From positions 186,001-250,000 of the forward strand of contig JBBELK010000068.1 in assembly GCA_037783545.1 (NCBI GenBank): a stretch of 64,000 bases of DNA, given 5' to 3'. The stretch comes from Henricia sp. BOLD:AAB3569 (lineage: Eukaryota; Echinodermata; Asteroidea; Spinulosida; Echinasteridae). The notes under the pieces are model-generated. The model was given only the letters and a program-made list of their open reading frames with translations. It was not told where the DNA came from and searched no databases. The number at the start of each line of letters is the position of its first letter. Position 1 is the first letter of the stretch. This document shows, in pieces, positions 55,534-61,961 of this stretch. Both the position numbers and the translations under genes were made by a program.

Positions 55534-57883
55534 CGTTCGGCGGTAAATCGTCGGATAAGACCGTGACAGCGGATCGCGTTGTCAGTATGGCCACAATAAC
55601 AAAAACGACATTTTCAGATTCACAATTCATAAATTGTCTAACATTTTTTTTTCTGTTTGATGGCGTCTGCCCGGGTTGATTTTGTGGGTCCTATGGACAA
55701 TCACATTTGAAAAAAATCAGGACAAAAAAGTGTTTTTTTTTCCCAGTTTGTATCCAGGAGACGACTTTGGTATTCTTATTCATCTAAGTTTTGGCAATAA
55801 ATCATTTTAAGCAGAGGCATTTAGGCCTCATTATGGTGTTGCAATTGTATTTGGGGCTATTACGCAATTCGTTTTACTGAGGCTGGCTATATAAGCACGC
55901 GGTCGCAAACTACGTCCTCGGTGTTGTACACGTAGTCCTCAGTGTACGTTGTTTACAAGTATACCTGGGTGCGTGTGTGTGTACGAACGTGTAGTACACT
56001 ATACGAACCTGCACACAATGAAGTAGTCTTTGTTGAATGGTTGAATGGTTGGTTGGTTGGTTGAATGGTTGAATGGTTTATTCATCTCTTCGATCCCACA
56101 AAAGAGGGTATGAGAGCCAATAAATTACAGTCGGATAAGAAAAATAAACTAAATAAAAGTGAGTTACAGGCATTATACAAATAAACAGTTAATTAATTGA
56201 ATTTTGACATAATCATCTTAATAAATTTAGCTAAGTTACATAGTTGATTTGAGCTGCGTACATTGAACAAAAGTCCCAGTTTGTCAGGATTTGGTCTAGT
56301 CCAATAAAATCTCTTGATAAGGGTGGATCTTTCGTGAGTGAGAGACGGACAAACAAGAACATAATGAAATTCATCACAGTTAACGTGGCTATTACAAAGT
56401 GGGCAAATATTGACTACTGAAGAATTAGGTACAGAACGAGTCTCAGTATACGGGAGATGATGGTGAAAGATGGTCTAACGTTGCTTGGTTCGTGTGGACA
56501 GTGAACTAGTTTATGCGCCGTACGTGCTCGCGGTCGATATTGCACTGTGTGTGGACAGTTCCCTGTCCACACGGTGCAATGTCGACCGCGGGCAGGTACA
56601 CGAATCAAACAACGTAAGAACGTCTTTCACAAAAACTAACAATGAAGGTCCACATAAACCAGGTAGACTTACACAGGTTCGCAGACGAGTTGTCTCAACA
56701 TTTAAAAAATGATAATGAAAGTGGGAGGGTTCAAAAAAATGTATAAGGTGTGTAACGATGCCCTTTAACGATTTGTGGAGTTAGGGCGAAATCCTGCATG
56801 CGTTTCGTTTTTGAGTAAAAATGTTTTTCAGCCAAATTTCCAACAGTGCACGAGTACAAAGCGAGGTTCGCGTATGTGTATATGTGTATGTGCGCACAAG
56901 TGTGACAAGGGCTCAGTACAATTTTTTCCGTGGGCATTTTTATCTAACCCTTCCTTCATGGGTCAAATGAAGGTCAAGCAAAATAAAAAATCACATATTT
57001 TTGGTACAAAACCACACTTTTGCAGTGTAGTAATACACCTCAAAAATATACCGAAACTTCATGAAACTTGGCACAGGCAGAGGATCCATGACAATCTTCC
57101 AAAAGCCTGTATGTCTTCATGACGCTGTCATTCATACATGTACATATATTCAAACAATTCCTCCGCAGCAATTGCATGTTTTAAGGCATTAACAGTATTT
57201 CAATGCATAGAATGTCTTACATTATCAAAATGACGTCATCAGACAAACCGTCATTTGGCCTGATCACCTAGCGTTTGTAACAAAGACAAACGCATTTGTC
57301 AATTTTTTTGTAAACATTTTTTTTCTAGATTACAGGCTTTAATATTTTTAACACGCTACATGTATTTATGTGATGCGTCAACAGGTTAACCGAGATTTTG
57401 TTTCTAAAATACGTCATACATAGGTACTCGTTAATTGTATGACCTGCTGTGATTTTGTCGCAGGATTTTGTAGTGTCCCTTGTCGCATTAACTGGAAAAT
57501 ACACGTCCGAAGTCTTCATTGGTGCAAATGACAGGAAGTGGGAAAGTCACTTCTACTGGGACCGTGGTAGCAAAGTGTCATACACGTAAGTATTGTAATC
57601 GGTCTAAAATCCCTGTGACGTCACTAAGGCATCTTCGATTATAACAAATACAGTACATGTATGACAAAATCCCAATTTTAATGAAAAACACTGATCACAC
57701 GAAACTTTGTTTTGGTTCGGAAATGTTCTTTTGTACGTTTTTATCAGGAACTGGAGATCAGGAAAACCTGACGTATCCGGGGACTGCGTTAAGATGAGTA
57801 TGCGAGCACCAAACAGAGGGACCTGGGGCGACGGCAGCTGCTTTCATTACGGACATTATATCTGCCAGCAGTTCCCAAGTTAA
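35178..57883 (+). CDS. Secreted protein with two C-type lectin domains, 9 exons
   Basis: Exons are 35178-35237, 36192-36243, 39928-40067, 44215-44333, 44958-45091, 45242-45277, 53652-53788, 57464-57585 and 57748-57883 (TAA), in total 936 bases and 311 residues. All junctions are GT-AG and keep frame. Residues 1-20 are a signal peptide (FWTFVLLSLIA). Residues 21-37 are acidic with a repeated EDEDLV and end in Lys-Arg, a possible dibasic processing site. CTLD1 (about 40-167) has CKYGWTEFKGNCY, FWLGLND, the EPN motif at 130-132 and WND at 151-153, the ligands of mannose-type Ca2+-dependent sugar binding. A Gly/Ser/Ala linker (169-181) leads to CTLD2 (182-308): CLPGWTKFGKNCY is kept, but EPN is KPD (273-275) and WND is WGD (293-295). 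The product is expected to be extracellular; a role in recognition or immunity is family-based inference. Introns hold many mobile elements. Confidence 0.9.
35510..36090. repeat. CATGGGAA-rich minisatellite in lectin intron 1
   Basis: Three 15-bp GGGGTATTTCCCCAT units are followed by ~30-bp units of the type CCCATGGTGTTCCCATGCTG plus TCTGTCCAATT, then short CATGGTGTCCCATGGGTTTC units. Long open frames on both strands (up to 156 codons) come only from the repeat. Confidence 0.9.
36192..36243 (+). CDS. Lectin exon 2: acidic segment
   Basis: Acceptor TTTTAAG after a pyrimidine tract, donor G/GTAAGC. Encodes two EDEDLV units from an 18-base tandem repeat, then EDKR. Phase 1 at its end fits exon 3. 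Confidence 0.8.
36590..38794. repeat. Giant foldback in lectin intron 2 (~960-bp arms)
   Basis: Arms 36590-37551 and 37832-38794 are near-identical reverse complements, from AGACCCTTTCACTA to GGCAGATTCTCGT. Each arm contains its own inner hairpin with TACGGTATTGCGTGAAGC and CATGACTGGCAACGCCATGC. The 280-bp centre holds one more half-copy of that hairpin. No coding sequence is seen. Confidence 0.88.
38808..38947. mobile_element. MITE family 2 hairpin, copy 1
   Basis: TTTAAAGGCACAGGCTCGTC and inverse at the ends, with long CAGCAATGCGCGC arms; ~140 bp. Confidence 0.9.
39928..40067 (+). CDS. Lectin exon 3: CTLD1 N-terminal part
   Basis: Acceptor CTTGAACAG, donor AAT/GTAAGT. Encodes CKYGWTEFKGNCYS to MAVIKDQETN, with the first cysteines of a long-form domain. 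Confidence 0.92.
40121..41573. mobile_element. Non-coding TIR element in lectin intron 3
   Basis: Left end TGGGTGAGGTCACAATTCTG, right end CAGAATTGTGACCTTACCCA, an imperfect inverted pair. AACAGATCTGTTA and GTGTTAGTGTTA motifs repeat in both directions near the ends. No transposase found. Confidence 0.75.
41925..42063. repeat. Palindrome, ~140 bp
   Basis: GAGATATGGCCGCATGAATA and TTAGCCCCATTGAAATCAGT are present in both orientations around a ~25-bp loop. Confidence 0.85.
42700..42842. mobile_element. MITE family 2 hairpin, copy 2
   Basis: Same ends and arms as 38808-38947; the asymmetric centre is inverted relative to that copy. Confidence 0.9.
43548..44214. other. Remainder of lectin intron 3
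   Basis: No feature beyond the intron and its acceptor is seen. Confidence 0.4.
44215..44333 (+). CDS. Lectin exon 4: CTLD1 middle
   Basis: Acceptor CGTTGCAG, donor TC/GTAAGT. Encodes FWLGLNDKQTEGKFFWSDG, the WIGL-like core of the fold. Confidence 0.92.
44958..45091 (+). CDS. Lectin exon 5: CTLD1 sugar-binding part
   Basis: Acceptor CTGTTCCAG, donor G/GTAATC. Encodes NWNRGEPN, EDCVTM, KWNDERC and CQQLK, which carry the EPN and WND ligands and two of the conserved cysteines. Confidence 0.93.
45242..45277 (+). CDS. Lectin exon 6: linker
   Basis: Acceptor GCCTAACAG, donor CAG/GTAAAT. Thirty-six bases encoding GDASAAGDTSS, a flexible linker between the domains. Confidence 0.75.
45352..45726 (-). 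mobile_element. tRNA-headed SINE with (AAT)n tail
   Basis: On the minus strand the head has A box TGGCCGAGCGGTTTAGG and B box GGTTCGAACC with a long insert between, like tRNA-Leu or tRNA-Ser. A ~270-bp body follows, then an (AAT)n tail (plus-strand ATT run at 45352-45384). It lies in lectin intron 6, antisense to the gene. Confidence 0.88.
45863..46555 (-). repeat. 3' LTR of BEL element
   Basis: 693 bp; matches 52753-53445 except T instead of G within TCAGGCA(T/G)GCTGG at about 46367. Confidence 0.95.
46556..46567 (-). other. Polypurine tract of BEL element
   Basis: Minus strand GAGGGGTGGGGA directly abuts the start TGTAAAG of the 3' LTR. In LTR elements this primes plus-strand synthesis. 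Confidence 0.85.
46682..51346 (-). CDS. pol: BEL/Pao pol (protease, RT, RNase H, integrase)
   Basis: An open frame of 1554 codons in the -1 frame relative to gag, overlapping it by 13 bases; its first codon is GTG, so it is likely made as a fusion and not from its own start. In order: the end of DUF1759; Cys/His knuckles at 137-201 (CFGCLRRGHMKRTC); protease with FLDPGSSVSFC (Asp 270); RT with MGDIESMF (610) and YVDD (689-692); RNase H with Asp 870, Glu 914, Asp 943 and Asp 990 (NPAD); integrase HHCC (His 1191 and 1196, Cys 1226 and 1229) and DDE residues Asp 1262 (GMDYFGP), Asp 1324 (SDNGTN) and Glu 1374 (GGVWERLIRS); then a DUF5641 C-terminal domain (WRRVQYLVDVFWKRW). No stop or missing catalytic residue is seen. 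No envelope-like frame follows. Confidence 0.94.
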   Translation of the reverse strand: MAPLKADNPKALDTYAIFLSECESAVRCVGSLQYLEYSENIKTMVMKLPYTCHDRWRSCVQQCKKRGELVRFHHLVEFVKFESRKVNDPVYGRDAFFTSPVSFQKKAANCVTRSKIAVATRETEEIKTFKEDSKGVCWFCDGSHLLKGCSTLKEKPLSDRIEFLRKKRLCFGCLRRGHMKRTCNIKSVCDVCKGRHPTLLHVNRSDMTQKFSRFDGDQKQPSVKPTNENVEYTNVACDNDSEGECTMAIIPVRVRLTNGLNDVVTYAFLDPGSSVSFCSEALMKKLCGVGRRMRIKLDTMGVPHSMDTYLIRGLEVQSLDGTDTVNIARAYTKHNLPVKKHHIPKHDDVSHWDHLKDLHLPQVDADIDLLIGNNVPDAYSPLEVRTGPRGSPHATKTALGWVAWNVVRSSPKCQQFSVNFVDVVAKRYEEAKRLNNLVRESLNYDFPERTVDDKREPSHEDRLFMRKVSNSCKLVDDHYQIGLPFRNEVELPDNSVMALKRLQNLERKLKNNEKFSHDYNLFMSNVLDKGYAEVVPESQVNRRDGRIWYIPHHGVYNVRKPEKVRVVFDCTASYNGIALNDLLLPGPNLTNNLIGVLMRFRQESIAIMGDIESMFYQVLVPERERDYLRFYWWSNGDLCTKPTIYRMKMHLFGAVSSPSCSNYALRLTALSNVDDAYTVAAETILRNFYVDDCLKSVKSSDDAIDLITKLQALCKKGGFNLTKWISNDQGVMQAVPVADTAKSFRLDVSDPSLMPHERALGVSWDVKLDTLGFMNSTIIKEPTRRNILSIVSSVYDPLGFASPVILPVKCLLQKLCKENADWDARVKGDDLQAWNEWLADLQKLRSLVVPRCYKSLNVDVIQRQIHNFCDASDSGYGVVSYLRQVNDRGDIHCSFLIGRSRVAPLKKVTVPRMELTAATMAVRINKILEDELDDHIHAVYFWTDSTAVLKYIANDSARYHTFVANRVQVIREATDVNQWRYVETKLNPADDASRGLQVNKFLNKPRWLNGPAFLWNTEDKWPSMKVMLPVDAGDAEVKAVGNAALVDKTPYAIDELLTKYSSWTRLRRIVAWILLFKRQFLLLKTGRDEVKAQGKYGQLTYLTPDMLDAAEVALVKYVQQRAFPDELKRLAEGRSITKSSAVCKLSPVLVNGIMRVGGRIDRASALQFDARHPIILPKDSPVSTLLLDEAHRCVGHQGRNAMLAHVRQKYWIIGANAASKRVALRCVICRKYQKRPSEQMMANLPAERLEANLPPFTNVGMDYFGPLMVKRGRAAVKRYGVIFTCLSSRAVHLEVAYSLDTDSTINAIRRFTARRGMIKHIRSDNGTNLVGAEKELRQELAKLNQSRVGDMLCNKGISWEFNPPTGSHFGGVWERLIRSVRKIMYGLLYELNHRLDDEGLYTLLCEVEAVLNSRPITTCSTDPGDLRALTPNDLLLVHGAGVSPGEFSKDDCYVRKRWRRVQYLVDVFWKRWVSEYLPLLQERQKWLKPRRNAQVGDIVLLIDKMPRNSWTLERVVTTRKDSKGLVRVVQVKTPTSVVERPVEKLCLILEADSV
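51334..52725 (-). CDS. gag: BEL/Pao gag
   Basis: The start ATG is at 52725 (M-A-S-A-S-E-R-Q), 27 bases inside the 5' LTR; an upstream in-frame codon would begin in the LTR and is not used. The 463 residues contain an N-terminal helical region, a Ser/Lys-rich stretch (SKSSKSSRSSKRSK), a long charged coiled coil (LKEKQVLEVERLKLKQREEE) and the beginning of the DUF1759 capsid-like region (RPKLEMEKFSGEAIEFKRFM, LTERYGNPEVIANAF). The frame ends at TAA just after KKAASWPP, in the middle of that domain, and the domain continues in the -1 frame of pol. So gag as written is cut short, or the two are joined by frameshifting. Confidence 0.9.
   Translation of the reverse strand: MASASERQRKQTEKGAAYSREMKYKGLGEVWRAIKVKSDGIRDKMGTNPSLDEMTHLHKEWMNSLEEFMKCYDEYCKLLNEDERLQFVKDWYSDKDIWLSNVRTTIQDWMVKQQSPKMSKSSKSSRSSKRSKTSQQLIQEEQWMAELVARKRALKEKQVLEVERLKLKQREEEIEMETEVAVSEARCKVLESFERASRESIEDKESYVEASQKEFGSAKVGSDVLGAVKREDEKSRSDMASVTPESTHWMQSFTDFLDQYDSAVLGKTPLPADNRIAGTPLLHGPARYPPQLLSDVDVRHVSVIDSRQDAVNEVTRAEDAKAVQVPASRPSQDATIGKTNPRKSMGKLPQDGKEVGDRSVNEMIRHLQRPKLEMEKFSGEAIEFKRFMRMFNARVAKLCDTDDERLYYLEQLTTGEAHKIVTGYGYLDGAVGYEAAVKELTERYGNPEVIANAFIKKAASWPP
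52753..53445 (-). repeat. 5' LTR of BEL element
   Basis: 693 bp. The 27 bases between its end and the gag ATG hold any primer-binding site, but I could not assign a tRNA. The short frames inside each LTR are repeat shadows. Confidence 0.95.
53652..53788 (+). CDS. Lectin exon 7: CTLD2 N-terminal part
   Basis: Acceptor CTTTCTAAG, donor AAT/GTAAGT. Encodes CLPGWTKFGKNCY and ADCRDRGYSLVNIQDKATN. The split Gly codon matches exon 6 exactly. Confidence 0.9.
53865..54263. mobile_element. TIR element with inner palindrome, lectin intron 7
   Basis: TAGGTGATCGGTGTGAACTC and inverse GAGTTCACACCGACCTA at the ends. A near-perfect palindrome at 53969-54063 (CTAACAATGGAAAT and inverse) and GTCCGCGATT repeats at 54150-54240 lie inside. 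A similar palindrome piece is in the TTAA element at 32328-32864. Confidence 0.65.
54495..54600. repeat. C- and G-homopolymer tracts
   Basis: A C-rich run near 54497-54510 and a G run of ~30 bases with one or two interruptions at about 54570-54598. Confidence 0.85.
54836..55225. mobile_element. Foldback MITE, ~390 bp
   Basis: AATGACGTCACGCGATG followed by CCGCGGTGCATTATGGGT is mirrored at 55180-55220, with spaced differences. The interior is non-coding. Confidence 0.8.
55499..55531. repeat. (TA)n microsatellite
   Basis: About 16 copies of TA. Confidence 0.95.
56040..56462 (-). pseudogene. 3' end of a CR1/L2-like LINE
   Basis: On the minus strand a frame ending at TAA 56195-56193 reads ICPLCNSHVNCDEFHYVLVC followed by PSLTHERSTLIKRFY. 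The CX2C...H...C pattern with HYVLVCP is the C-terminal zinc-binding motif found in many CR1-type LINE RT proteins. A ~100-bp 3' UTR and a tail of repeated CCATTCAA units (56040-56085) follow, again usual for these LINEs. The 5' part is missing; the sequence joins a palindrome at about 56463. It lies antisense in lectin intron 7. Confidence 0.75.
56463..56632. mobile_element. Hairpin MITE, ~170 bp
   Basis: GTGAAAGATGGTCTAACGTT and inverse (ACGTAAGAACGTCTTTCAC) at the ends, with CGCGGTCGA and CACTGTGTGTGGACAG arms. Confidence 0.75.
56633..57463. other. Remainder of lectin intron 7
   Basis: No gene, RNA or clear repeat seen; ends at the exon 8 acceptor. Confidence 0.4.
57464..57585 (+). CDS. 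Lectin exon 8: CTLD2 middle
   Basis: Acceptor TTGTCGCAG, donor AC/GTAAGT. Encodes VFIGANDRKWESHFYWDRG, matching exon 4 in place and phase. Confidence 0.9.
57748..57883 (+). CDS. Lectin exon 9: CTLD2 C-terminal part and stop
   Basis: Acceptor TTTATCAG. Encodes NWRSGKPD, GDCVKM, GTWGDGSC and YICQQFPS, then TAA. Confidence 0.92.
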
Positions 57884-57940
57884 AGACCATCAGGAGGTAT
57901 TGACATGACACTCGGAACGACTTCAGAATTAAGTTTTGAT

Positions 57941-57946
57941 AATAAA
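57941..57946 (+). terminator. Poly(A) signal of lectin gene
   Basis: AATAAA 57 bases after the stop codon. Confidence 0.65.
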
Positions 57947-58212
57947 TCGGTAGCCTAGGGTTTATTATGGTATAAAATAAAATACTCTCTATATCTGAAA
58001 GAGTGAAACTAGAGACTATTTCAGAGTAAACATCTCTCTAAGTTTAGATTGAAAAGTTTGAAAAAAGGACCCCTTTAAATTTTAGTGACTATTCGAGTGA
58101 AATTTCAGGCTATCGGAGTGAAGAAATTTCACTCCAATTCTTCTGAGAGGGAGTGATTTTTCACTCTCATGAATTTGGAGAGTGCATGTACAGCAAATTA
58201 TTGTGATTTGCA

Positions 58213-58779
58213 ATAGACTGCCGAAGTTAATATGTCATATTTTGTTAGTTGCCTAGGCAATTGGCTCTAAACTAAATATCACTTAAAGTTGCACTGCCCG
58301 TGTTTGGGCCGATTTGGGCGTACAATTTTTTTTAAAAGTTAAATAGGTATTTTTCTAGAATAGAAAAAGTTATCAGCTTTCATTTGGTACCAAGAACGTA
58401 AAAATCCGTCAAGGGTTAATGCCAGTCGATTAAAAACAAGAAATGATTAAATGGCTGGCAGGTCATTTAATCGACACGTAAATGTAAATGAGCGCGTACA
58501 TAATGAGCGTACGCGCACATGTACAACATGTGAAGCACGTTTCAAGAAAAAGGCTTGTATCTCCAATTCCCGACGTCGGAAATTTGGGTTTTTTCGTTAC
58601 AGAGACACGTAAGCTTTCTAAATTCGTTCGCTTGTGTAAATTGATTTTTTTAATCCTTTCACCGAAACACGGGCAGTGCAACTTTAACCGTGTCCCTGTG
58701 CTTTTGCAATGGTACTTTTTCCAACGGCCATGATAGTTTAGGGCCAATTACAATGGCAACACTTCGGCTGCTGTCTATT
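58213..58779 (+). mobile_element. MITE family 1, copy 4, split by an insertion
   Basis: The left piece 58213-58286 and right piece 58684-58779 together make one family-1 MITE. The 397-bp TTAA-flanked element sits between them. Confidence 0.88.
58287..58683. mobile_element. TTAA-flanked MITE, copy 2, nested
   Basis: Ends AGTTGCACTGCCCGTGTTT and inverse, flanked by TTAA at 58283-58286 and 58684-58687. It matches 32328-32864 except for internal blocks missing here. Insertion into a MITE of known sequence gives strong support for TTAA as the target. Confidence 0.88.
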
Positions 58780-58889
58780 GCAGGTTAAACTTGGGAACAG
58801 GGGGTTAAATAATACAGACTGTTTACGTGTACGAAGACATATTACGCACTATAGGCCTACATGTATTGGGAGGTCTTACAAAACTAATC

Positions 58890-59270
58890 TTATTATTGTT
58901 ATTATTACTATTATTACTATTATTACTATTATTACTATTATTTCTTTCTGGTATTCATACCAAGGGTTCCTCAATAGTGCTCATTGCACTGTCACTCGCA
59001 AGCGTGAGGAAACCCATAAAGAATTATATTTAGAAATGGCCAGAGACATCGGGGAATCCCCTTGCTCTTCACGAAAGAATGCTCTGGGATCTTTAGAGTG
59101 CGTTACCATTACCTAACACACTGGACCAACGGCTTTATATCCCTTTCGAAGGATGGAGCAAGTGTGGTTAAGTGCCTTGCCCAAGGGCACAGGTACCGCA
59201 GCCGGATTCGAACCCGCAACCCTAAGTTTTCACCCATGATTGCGAGTCAATGACCCAAACCACTCTGAGA
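58890..59270 (-). mobile_element. tRNA-headed SINE, copy 3
   Basis: Same family as 45352-45726, with a tail of AAT/AGT trinucleotides on the minus strand (plus 58890-58945) and the tRNA-like head at the right (B box GGTTCGAATCC). Confidence 0.85.
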
Positions 59271-59480
59271 TATCTCCAAATAAATCAAATTGCCGGAAAA
59301 CGATGTCAATCGTTCTACATGTAGTTGTTTGCCCATATACAAGGTCTGATTAAAAGCAAAAAAAGAAGAACAATGACATCGTCAATTCATTATCTTCTAT
59401 TTCTCTTGAAGGGGTTGTAAAGGTTGTTAATGAACTTTGGTGTCACTGCATAGCGAAAACCGGTTTGGGGAAATGACTTA

Positions 59481-60097
59481 GACCCCGTTCTCACTAGAGA
59501 AATCGCTTCGTTCGACGAAGATTAGTTAATCGTCGTTAATTAATGAAGCGTGCGTTCACATATCACTGAAATAAGAGCGGTACCATACACATTATAAGCG
59601 ACCGCAAACGAAGATCGAATGAAGCTGTGGGAGGTCGTACTATGCTCGACGCGCTGTGTGGTTTTCCAGTGGCACGTCAAAAACAACGCTTGCTCGGCGC
59701 TTGACACACAACGCGCATGTACGTACGTGTGCAACCAGCAGCCGATTTGTGCAACCAGCAACGCACTGTGTAAGCCCGCTTGCGCAACGTTTTATTGCGT
59801 AAGCTGCGCAACATTCCTGTGATAATTACGGGGCTTATGCCATTTTAAAAAGCTGCGCAAGCTACGCAATTTTTCTTGAAATCGGCTGCAGGCCTGCCAA
59901 ATTGCTTCGTCGAACGAAGGGAGCGTTCTTATTACAAATGAAGCGATGTCTTCATCGAATGAAGCCATCCTTCATCGAATGAAGCCATTCTAATCATCGT
60001 CGAATAAAGAGGCGTGCGTTCACATCAGGAAAACTCTCAGTCGAATCATCGTTAAATCTTCGTCGAACGAAGCGATTTCTCTAGTCAGAACGGGGTC
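59481..60097. mobile_element. Non-coding TIR element, 617 bp
   Basis: GACCCCGTTCTCACTAGAGA and inverse at the ends; TIRs extend ~45 bp through AATCGCTTCGTTCGACGAAG. Shorter CGTCGAACGAAG and TCATCGAATGAAG motifs repeat inside. Confidence 0.85.
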
Positions 60098-60770
60098 ATA
60101 GTGAAATTTAATTATTCGCCTCGAATTATACACAATTTAAAAATTGGGTAATTTTTGCCTATATTCTCGGTGTCATATTATACTCCATCTTAAAAACAAC
60201 ATTGACTTGCATTTATTTTATCTGAATAATTTATTTTCTTCAAATAATTTCTTCGTCTATATTGTTTACGGTGTAATAGTTATTGTAAACTGAACTTACA
60301 TAGGAGTGAATAATTTATTCAAATTAAACAATCATATCTTGGTGGCATAAAAATAATTGCACAAAATCGTTGTCCGGTTTTTAAGTTTTTAAAAAAGTAG
60401 CCTATGCTGGGCGATGTCGGTAATTTCGCCCCATCGCCATTTCGCACCAACCAACTTTCACAAAAGGAAAATACATTAGTTTGGCAGGAAATAAAACTTC
60501 GAATTGTCTGATCGGTAAAATATTTAGGGGCTGTCCAAAGTCGTCAACATTTTCACGGAACTACAAAGCGTAGGAGGGGGGGCGGAGAGGGGGGGGGAGA
60601 GGGGGCGGGGGGAGAGGGGAGAGGGGGAGGGGAGAGGGGGCGCGGTCGAGGGCCGCGTAGGACTTTACGTGCACTGTAAATGTTGATAAAGTAGTACATG
60701 TAGGCCCCTATTTCAAAGAAGAGAAAGAGGGGGTTGGGTGTGGTCTTGAGAACGCTGTGTAGTACCATGA
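60098..60770. other. Non-coding stretch with purine tract
   Basis: No gene. 60572-60645 is a G/A-only tract (GGGAGAGGGGG type). A block with CGCCCCATCGCCATTTCGC near 60427 resembles one inverse unit of the 9629-9878 minisatellite. Confidence 0.5.
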
Positions 60771-60940
60771 AATAGACTATACTAAAGAAAAACGTCACCC
60801 TTTGTGTGTTGCTATGGTGTTTGGGCCTACACTAAAATCAGTGAACTGTTTCCCTGCGCTATACCAATGGACGTTTCAGATTACCAGCGATTGTTTAGAC
60901 CCAATTACCATGGCAACTGACGTCACACTTTAGTAGTCTT
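60771..60940 (+). mobile_element. MITE family 1, copy 5, diverged
   Basis: Recognised by ATAGACTA at the left, TTACCATGGCAACTGACGTC and CACACTTTAGTAGTCT at the right and intermediate matches to the other copies. Confidence 0.7.
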
Positions 60941-60944
60941 TCGT

Positions 60945-61960
60945 TGACAACTTTGGACGGCCCCAAGCAAAAGCATGAAGAAGAAAATGTAACACATGTG
61001 GCTGTCGTTCATAATACATGTACATATAGGTGCGAATCCACATACAACCGCGGACGTCCCTTTGTTCCTCTTTTGTTTGGAAATGTTTTCCTTCAAACGT
61101 CGTGCTTATGCCGTGTCCAAATATGTATTCAACTTGGCATGACGTTGGCACGACGTTAGCACGGCAGTGGCTTCGACGTTAGCACGGCAGCCGCTTTTTT
61201 GTTTCTATACCAAGGCGCCACCGACAACTACTGGTCAAAAGATTCTTGAAGAATAGATTAGGACAATCTCCACAGGTGAAACTGAGAGGGGTAGCCCAAA
61301 CATTCAACACCGAGGAAGCAGTATAGTTTTCACTTTCCCGAAATAACCCTGATTTACCTATTTTGCTATACCTCTAACTGGAACAATCTTTAAATGTTTA
61401 CAATAAAAATCGAAATCAAGTTTTTGCAAGTTCGAGTTTAAGACAAACCTTTAGAACAATCGCTGTACTTATAAGCACTGCTGTATTCAAGATGTTTACA
61501 TACGTAAAGTGTGTATACATTATTTATGTTTTAAGACAATAAAACATTGGCATCTCAATAGACGTTGACATGGCATTTTAGTTACCACGGCAACAAATGT
61601 TGTCCATAGTGTGGGAGATATTTTGTCCAGTTGTTAACCAACGGTTATCCTCAAAATGCCCTCTCTCGTACCAAAGCATCAATACATGTATGTCTGAGAA
61701 TGGTTGTGCCAGGCATATAGTTAAATAACACTGCGCGGGAAATCGGCTGCTCATTACAGAAACAGATTGATGATAAATTAAAAGGAATACAGGAATGCGG
61801 ATGTGCCTTCGATTTCGAGCTAAGCTACACTCTCAGAATGTTGGTTAAAAATTTAACCAACCATGTATTACCAGGTGAACATCCCAACAGTTGGTTAAAA
61901 CCTTAACCAACCCAGGTTGGTTAAATTTTAATACGTGGTTGGTTAACATTTTTAACCATC
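60945..61960. other. Non-coding stretch
   Basis: No gene seen. At 61830-61960 GTTGGTTAAAA and TTTTAACCAAC repeat in both directions; the LINE end lies against this repeat. Confidence 0.45.
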
Positions 61961-61961
61961 A

